A stretch of DNA of 10,541 nt from Caryophanales bacterium UBA6768. GTDB lineage: Bacteria; Bacillota; Bacilli; Bacillales_D; Amphibacillaceae. Shown one piece after another: positions 5,550 to 10,541 of this stretch (position 1 is the first letter of the stretch; every line of letters begins with the position of its first letter). Below the pieces are notes generated by a model. That model ran no database searches. It was not told the DNA's origin and saw only the letters and a program-made list of their open reading frames with translations. Where the stretch lies: contig DKGO01000080.1 in the NCBI GenBank assembly GCA_002453315.1, positions 1 to 10,541 of the forward strand, written 5' to 3'. A program made the position numbers and the translations under genes.

Positions 5550-7332
5550 GATAGGTAACAAAATTACATTATTTATTAACACAGTAAAGTATCTCAAACC
5601 TTCACAAATATATTATAGAGTCTTTAATAGGTTAAAACGGGAATTATATAAAAAGAAATTATTATTTATAAAAACACCCAATGAAATAATAGTTGGGAAA
5701 GACCACGATTATATCATACCTGAAATAGACTTTGATAGGGAATATTTAGATAGGTTTGATATTGATGCTGTCTTTAGAAATAAATTAACATTTATAAATC
5801 TAACAAATCAAATTGAATTATCAAAAGCATGGAATGACAAAGATTTACAACATTTGTGGAGATATAATCTACATTATTTTGAGTACTTATATAAATTAGC
5901 TCATGAGTTTTCGTATGGAGATAACCAAACGAAGTACTATGAAAAAATGAAAGATATGATTACAAATTGGATTGATAACAATCCGTACGCTTTTGGCGAT
6001 GGATGGCATCCATATACAATCTCATTAAGATTTACGAACTGGATTGCTGCGTACCAGATTTTTGAAGAACCTATTACATTAGACAGCGAATTCCATATAA
6101 AACTCAAAAACTCTCTTTTTTTACAATATCAATATCTACAAAAGAATTTAGAAAAAGACGTTTTAGGAAATCATTATTTTGAAAACATTAAAGCACTTAT
6201 TATCGGAAGTATTTTTTTTGTAGATAAAAAGGTAAAGGTAAAGTTTAAAAAGGAATTAGTAAAGCAGCTAAAGGAACAAATTCTAGAAGATGGAATGCAT
6301 TTTGAATTAAGTCCCATGTATCACAAAATAATATTAGAAGATCTAATTAAAATTACTTACTGGCTTAAGGATGAAGAAATATATTATCACCTAATTTTCT
6401 ATCTACAAAAAATGATAGATGCCACCTATAGCTTTGAAAAAAATTTTGGTAAGACACCCGCCTTCAATGATAGTGCTGATGGAATAAGTAAACAATATAA
6501 GTCTCTTTTACAATCATGCAATAAATACTTTGGATTAACTCCAGAAACAAAAACGAGCTTTGAAGAAAGTGGTTTTTATATAATAAATGACCTGAATAAG
6601 AAGCTTATTTTTGATACTGGAGAAATCTGTCCAACTTATCTGCCTGCGCATGGTCATTGTGACGCTTTAAGCTTTGAACTATCAATCGCAAAGGAACCTT
6701 TCATTGTAAATTCAGGGACATATATGTATGAGAGTGGTGGGTGGAGGAATTATTTTAGAAGTACAAGAGCTCATAACACCATTTCCATATCAAACCAAGA
6801 GCAATCGCAGTTTTGGGGAAGTTTTAGAGTAGCAAAGAGAATAAAAAAAGTTAGAAGAAAAAAGTTCGTATATAAAAATATTCAATTTTATGCAGGTTCC
6901 TATGTTTCTTATCGTGGCAATGAGCATAAAAGGTATATTGGGTATTTAGATATGAATACAATGATTGTTTTAGACTCTGTAAGTACACCTTCAAAAGAAA
7001 ACATTGAAAGCTATTTGCATTTCGTTCCTGAAGTAAATGTGGAAATTATTGATAATATTGTCCATGCCAATAAAGGAGTTGAAGCAATTAAGCTAGCATC
7101 AATAGGCACATACAATATAGCCGTTGGCCAAGGCTGGTATTCCGAAGAATTTAATGTTAAAGAACAGAACAAACATTTAATTTTTCAAAAGGAAAAAGCT
7201 ACAGATTGGTTTGGGTATTTAATAGTTTTTAATTCTAGTAACTACAAGATAATAGAACTAGACGAAGGAATTAAAGTAATTGGAAATAAAGAGTTAATCA
7301 TTAACTATGAAGAATTGGGAGTTATGTTATGA
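5548..7332 (+). CDS. Heparinase II/III-family protein of the polysaccharide locus
   Basis: The 594-residue protein has the two-part layout of the heparinase II/III (polysaccharide lyase 8/12/21-like) family: an alpha-helical toroid-like half (about 80-330) and a beta-sandwich half (about 340-580). Family motifs: WHPYTISLRFTNW at 153-165, GNHYFENIKAL at 207-217, DGMHFELSPMYH at 248-259, the histidine motif HGHCDALSFEL at 368-378 and RSTRAHNTISIS at 404-415. No signal peptide or membrane segment is visible, so the protein is probably cytoplasmic. Such genes are common in capsule and O-antigen loci, where their function is unproven. The start TTG is supported by a weak GGGGTG six bases upstream and by the typical N-terminus with KYLKPSQIYYR. 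The DNA is much more AT-rich than genes upstream. It overlaps the next gene by four bases (ATGA). Family secure; reaction unknown. Confidence 0.85.
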   Translation: MIGNKITLFINTVKYLKPSQIYYRVFNRLKRELYKKKLLFIKTPNEIIVGKDHDYIIPEIDFDREYLDRFDIDAVFRNKLTFINLTNQIELSKAWNDKDLQHLWRYNLHYFEYLYKLAHEFSYGDNQTKYYEKMKDMITNWIDNNPYAFGDGWHPYTISLRFTNWIAAYQIFEEPITLDSEFHIKLKNSLFLQYQYLQKNLEKDVLGNHYFENIKALIIGSIFFVDKKVKVKFKKELVKQLKEQILEDGMHFELSPMYHKIILEDLIKITYWLKDEEIYYHLIFYLQKMIDATYSFEKNFGKTPAFNDSADGISKQYKSLLQSCNKYFGLTPETKTSFEESGFYIINDLNKKLIFDTGEICPTYLPAHGHCDALSFELSIAKEPFIVNSGTYMYESGGWRNYFRSTRAHNTISISNQEQSQFWGSFRVAKRIKKVRRKKFVYKNIQFYAGSYVSYRGNEHKRYIGYLDMNTMIVLDSVSTPSKENIESYLHFVPEVNVEIIDNIVHANKGVEAIKLASIGTYNIAVGQGWYSEEFNVKEQNKHLIFQKEKATDWFGYLIVFNSSNYKIIELDEGIKVIGNKELIINYEELGVML

Positions 7333-8546
7333 GGATAGTTGTTATAAGTCACTTTTTCCCACCAGAAATAGGAGCACCTTCTGCTAGGTTATATGAAATG
7401 GCAAGACACTGGGTTGAACTAGGTAATGAGGTGCATGTTGTCACTTGTTTTCCTAATCATCCTACGGGAGTTATACCAAATGAATACAAAGGTATGAAGT
7501 ACATGCACGAGGTAATGGATGGAATTCATGTACATCGTAATTATGTATATGCTACACCTAATAAAGGTTTTATTAAAAAAACACTAGGCCATATATCTTT
7601 TATGTTTTCTTCTATTTTGTTATCTATGAGGAAAATAAAAAAACCTGATGTAATCATCACGAGTTCACCAACCTTCTTTTCTATTTTCTCTGGCTATTGG
7701 TATAGCCTAAGGAAAAAGGCCCCGTTTGTTCTCGAAATTAGGGATTTATGGCCAGCAGCAATGATTGAACTAGGGGTTATGAAAAAGGGCTTAATAACAA
7801 ATATATTAGAAAAGGTGGAGTTGTTTTTTTACAGGAAAAGCAAGAGGTTAATTATGGTGACGAAATCATTTAAAGAGAATGTAATTAATAGAGGTATAGA
7901 TAGCAACAAGGTGCATGTTATTACCAATGGAGTAAATCAAGACTTTTTTTATCCAAAAGAAAAAAGCGAAAAAATTATCAATAATTATGGTTTGAAAGAT
8001 AAATTTGTTATATCTTACGTGGGAGCACATGGTATTTCACAAAATTTAAGCACAATACTAAAAGTAGCCAAAGCACTTGATAAAGAGCAAGGCATCCAAT
8101 TTTTATTTATTGGAGAAGGTGCTGAGAAAGATAAATTAAAGCAGATTGCCAGTGAACAGGAGATTAATAATGTTACTTTCATTGATGCTCAGCCTAAAGA
8201 AAAGATCCCAGAGATTTATAACACCTCTGATATTTCTTTAATACCATTAAAAAACATAGAATTGTTTAAGACATTTATTCCATCTAAAATGTTTGAAATA
8301 ATGGCTTGTGGTGTTCCAATAGTTGCAAGTTTAGAAGGAGAAGCAGCAGATATATTAAATGAATCACAAGCAGCAGAAGTGGTTAACCCAGATAATCCAG
8401 AAGAAATAATGCAGGCTATTCTTAAGCTTAAGAACGATAAGGTATTATTAGAACGATTAAAGAATAATGGTCCGGCTTTTGTAGAAAAGAATTATTCTAG
8501 ACGGAACCTTGCCGAACAATATTTGAATATTATAAGAGAAGCATAG
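7329..8546 (+). CDS. GT4-family glycosyltransferase (WbuB/WcaI-like)
   Basis: A 405-residue GT-B-fold retaining glycosyltransferase that adds a sugar to the lipid-linked repeat unit on the cytoplasmic face. The N-terminal domain starts with MRIVVISHFFPPEIGAPSAR, the glycine-containing acceptor-side loop, followed by LYEMARHWVELGNEVHVVT and FPNHPTGVIP at 41-50. Further motifs are EIRDLWP at 136-142, HVITNGVNQDFFYP at 196-209, which marks the interdomain linker, YVGAHG at 230-235, FIGEGAEKDKL at 260-270 and the C-terminal donor-binding PSKMFEIMACGVPIVAS at 318-334. The ATG overlaps the stop of the preceding gene (ATGA at 7329-7332), so the two are translationally coupled. It closely resembles the WbuB group, whose characterised member acts on a FucNAc-type sugar, but donor and acceptor cannot be fixed from sequence. 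Confidence 0.9.
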   Translation: MRIVVISHFFPPEIGAPSARLYEMARHWVELGNEVHVVTCFPNHPTGVIPNEYKGMKYMHEVMDGIHVHRNYVYATPNKGFIKKTLGHISFMFSSILLSMRKIKKPDVIITSSPTFFSIFSGYWYSLRKKAPFVLEIRDLWPAAMIELGVMKKGLITNILEKVELFFYRKSKRLIMVTKSFKENVINRGIDSNKVHVITNGVNQDFFYPKEKSEKIINNYGLKDKFVISYVGAHGISQNLSTILKVAKALDKEQGIQFLFIGEGAEKDKLKQIASEQEINNVTFIDAQPKEKIPEIYNTSDISLIPLKNIELFKTFIPSKMFEIMACGVPIVASLEGEAADILNESQAAEVVNPDNPEEIMQAILKLKNDKVLLERLKNNGPAFVEKNYSRRNLAEQYLNIIREA

Positions 8547-8558
8547 AGGGAAAACTAT

Positions 8559-9419
8559 ATGATTTTATTAACAGGCGCTACAGGTTTTTTAGGAGAATTT
8601 GTTTTGGAAGAACTTGTGAAACGAGGTCATAAGGTTACATGCTTCGTTAGGAAAACTAGTAATTTAGATGTAATTAAGCGATTAAATGTTAAGTATCAGT
8701 TTGGAGAATTAGAAAACTATAAGTCAATTTGTGAGGCATTGAAGGGAAAGGAGTCCTTGATTAATATTGCTTCTCTTGGATTCGGACATGCCTCTAATAT
8801 AATAAACGCTTGTGAAGAAATGGGAGTAAAGCGGTCTATTTTTATTAGTACTACTGGCATATTTACTAAGTTAAACCCTGATAGTAAAGAGATTAGAATA
8901 ACTGCTGAGAAAATAATTGAGGAAAGCAGTTTAGATTATACTATTATTCGTCCAACTATGATATACGGTACACCCAAGGATCGTAATATGTGGAGATTAG
9001 TAAAGTATTTGAAAAGATTACCCATACTTCCTATATTAGGCTCGGGGACGTATTTGCAACAACCAGTTTATGTGAAGGACTTAGCACATGTAATTGTAAC
9101 TGCTTATGAAAAAAGTGTCAGCATAAAGAAAGCTTACAATGTATCTGGTGCTGAACCGCTTACTTACAATGAAGTTGTTGATATTACAGGTAAAGCTTTA
9201 GGTAAAAAAGTAATGAAAATTCATATACCAATGAAGTTAAGCTACAATTTACTGAAAGTCTACGAAAAAATATCAAAAAGACCAAAGTTTAAAGCTGAAC
9301 AGGTATTGAGACTTAATGAAAACAAAGATTTCACTTATGAAGAAGCTGAGAAGGATTTGGGATATAAACCCTTGAGTTTTGAAGAGGGGATCAAATTAGA
9401 AATCGGAAAAAATCATTAA
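8559..9419 (+). CDS. Atypical SDR, NAD-dependent epimerase/dehydratase-like protein
   Basis: A 286-residue protein with an N-terminal Rossmann fold: MILLTGATGFLG, with the dinucleotide loop GATGFLG at 6-12, followed by a basic residue after strand 2 (FVRKT) that hints at NADP. Later segments are ISTTGIFTK, DYTIIRPTMIYGTP and YVKDLAHVIVTAYE, typical of extended SDR/NmrA-like proteins. The normal catalytic Tyr-x-x-x-Lys is not evident: the segment after ISTTGIFTK reads IRITAEKII, with threonine where tyrosine is expected. It may be a reductase, an epimerase with other catalytic residues, or a non-catalytic protein. The start ATG is eight bases after AGAGGG (8545-8550), 12 bases from the previous stop, so it belongs to the same transcript. 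Its place before a UDP-ManNAc dehydrogenase suggests sugar-nucleotide work, but the substrate is unknown. Confidence 0.8.
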   Translation: MILLTGATGFLGEFVLEELVKRGHKVTCFVRKTSNLDVIKRLNVKYQFGELENYKSICEALKGKESLINIASLGFGHASNIINACEEMGVKRSIFISTTGIFTKLNPDSKEIRITAEKIIEESSLDYTIIRPTMIYGTPKDRNMWRLVKYLKRLPILPILGSGTYLQQPVYVKDLAHVIVTAYEKSVSIKKAYNVSGAEPLTYNEVVDITGKALGKKVMKIHIPMKLSYNLLKVYEKISKRPKFKAEQVLRLNENKDFTYEEAEKDLGYKPLSFEEGIKLEIGKNH

Positions 9420-9437
9420 CTTGAGGGAGTTATTTAC

Positions 9438-10541
9438 ATGATTAATGTTATTGGACTCGGATATATCGGTTTGCCAACAGCTCTAATGTTTGCAAAGTCT
9501 GGAGTTAAAGTAGTGGGAACTGACATTAATGAAAAATTAATTAATACCCTACGTCAAGGTGAAATTACTTTTGAAGAAGAGGGGCTAGGTGAACTATTTC
9601 TGGAAGCTAATAACAATAAAATTGAATTTACAACTGAATTTCAGAAGACTCATACTTATATTATTGCAGTATCAACACCCTATCTAAAAGATAGTAAGAA
9701 ACTGGATACGAAGTACTTAATATCAGCAATAAACAGCATTTTTGAAGTCTGTGAAAATGGAGCATTATTAATTATTGAATCAACAGTTTCCCCAGGTACA
9801 ATTGACAAATATATTCGTCCAGAAATAGAAAATAGAGGTTTTGTTATTGGAGAAGATGTTCATTTGATACATGCTCCAGAAAGAATTATTCCGGGTAACA
9901 TGGTATATGAACTTGAAAATAATTCAAGAACAATAGGAGCAGATAACCAGGAAATTGGTGAAAAAGTTAAAGGATTGTATAAAAACTTTTGCAAAGCTGA
10001 AATAATCGTAACTGATATTAGGTCAGCAGAAATGTCTAAGGTTGCGGAAAATACTTATCGAGATATTAACATAGCATTCGCAAATGAGTTGGCAAAAATT
10101 TGTCATGCAGACAACATGAATGTATATGAGATTATTAGAATTGCAAACATGCATCCTCGAGTGAATATTATGCAACCAGGACCTGGAGTAGGGGGTCACT
10201 GTATTTCCGTGGATCCATGGTTTTTAGTTGGAGATTATCCAGACCTAACAAACCTTATTTTAACAGCTCGAAAAGTTAATGACTCTATGCCGAGCCATGT
10301 ATTAGGACGCATTAGAGATATAATGAGAGAACATAACATAACAGATATATCTAAAGTTGGTCTATATGGATTAACATATAAGGAAAATGTTGACGATACA
10401 AGAGAAAGCCCAACACTTCAATTATTAGAAAGAATGAATGAGCACTTGGCATTTGGTGTTAAAGTGTATGATCCCTTTGTAAAAACAAAAATAGTAGACT
10501 ATCAATTTATGAACTTTGAAGATTTTTTAAATGAGATAGAG
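9438..10541 (+). CDS. wecC: UDP-N-acetyl-D-mannosamine dehydrogenase (WecC family), 3' end cut by window
   Basis: Begins at ATG 9438 after GAGGGAGT (9423-9430) and is still open at the window end after 368 codons. It oxidises UDP-ManNAc to UDP-ManNAcA with two NAD+, using a cysteine thioester intermediate, in the cytoplasm. Motifs: GLGYIGLP at 6-13 (NAD binding), STVSPGT at 115-121, HAPERIIPGN at 145-154, AEMSKVAENTYRDINIAFAN at 197-216 (Lys201), and PGPGVGGHCISVDPWF at 247-262 with catalytic Cys255. The C-terminal domain begins with GLYGLTYKENVDDTRESP at 308-325. GGHCISVDPWF separates WecC-type enzymes from UDP-glucose dehydrogenases. The missing part is probably 40 to 70 codons. A UDP-GlcNAc 2-epimerase (wecB), which makes its substrate, is expected nearby but not seen. 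Family assignment is firm; the close alternative is a UDP-HexNAc dehydrogenase with another stereochemistry. Confidence 0.9.
   Translation, partial: MINVIGLGYIGLPTALMFAKSGVKVVGTDINEKLINTLRQGEITFEEEGLGELFLEANNNKIEFTTEFQKTHTYIIAVSTPYLKDSKKLDTKYLISAINSIFEVCENGALLIIESTVSPGTIDKYIRPEIENRGFVIGEDVHLIHAPERIIPGNMVYELENNSRTIGADNQEIGEKVKGLYKNFCKAEIIVTDIRSAEMSKVAENTYRDINIAFANELAKICHADNMNVYEIIRIANMHPRVNIMQPGPGVGGHCISVDPWFLVGDYPDLTNLILTARKVNDSMPSHVLGRIRDIMREHNITDISKVGLYGLTYKENVDDTRESPTLQLLERMNEHLAFGVKVYDPFVKTKIVDYQFMNFEDFLNEIE

Noticed and set aside
1..10541. Insertion sequence, CRISPR array, tRNA or rRNA gene
   Set aside because: No transposase motifs, terminal inverted repeats, regularly spaced repeats or RNA-gene signatures were seen, despite the composition shift that suggests recombination.

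Overview
The window is about 10.5 kb of a single-direction (all + strand) exopolysaccharide or capsule biosynthesis locus, almost certainly from a Bacillales bacterium, probably a Bacillaceae species. The reasons are the order chain-length regulator, BY-kinase, PHP-type tyrosine phosphatase, membrane-bound sugar dehydratase; strong Bacillus-type ribosome binding sites with TTG and GTG starts; and EpsC-, EpsL- and GtaB-like proteins. The species cannot be read from the sequence.

Layout. 1-1744 is the regulatory cassette: the 3' end of a Wzz/CapA-type co-polymerase gene, a BY-kinase (ywqD/epsB/cpsD type) and the phosphatase (ywqE type), the last with its own candidate promoter. 1745-2050 is a 306-base gene-free stretch that is not empty: it holds a densely folded RNA (about 1764-1920), a further hairpin and an intrinsic terminator. 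Its position before an epsC-like gene and its folding suggest the EAR processive-antitermination element of Bacillales eps operons. 2051-4769 carries an EpsC/CapD-like 4,6-dehydratase and a GalU/GtaB UDP-glucose pyrophosphorylase. A second intrinsic terminator (4781-4811) and a candidate promoter follow. 4895-5521 is the initiating phosphoglycosyl transferase. From about 5548 the DNA becomes strongly AT-rich and encodes a variable cassette: a heparinase II/III-like protein, a GT4 glycosyltransferase, an atypical SDR protein, and a WecC-type UDP-ManNAc dehydrogenase cut by the window end.

How it works together (inference from families). The dehydratase, GalU, the SDR protein and WecC supply nucleotide sugars. 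The EpsL-like enzyme loads the first sugar phosphate on undecaprenyl phosphate and the GT4 enzyme extends it. The co-polymerase, kinase and phosphatase control chain length and output by tyrosine phosphorylation. No flippase or polymerase is visible, so they must lie outside the window. The most interesting signal is transcriptional: a structured antiterminator-like leader followed by at least two intra-operon terminators.
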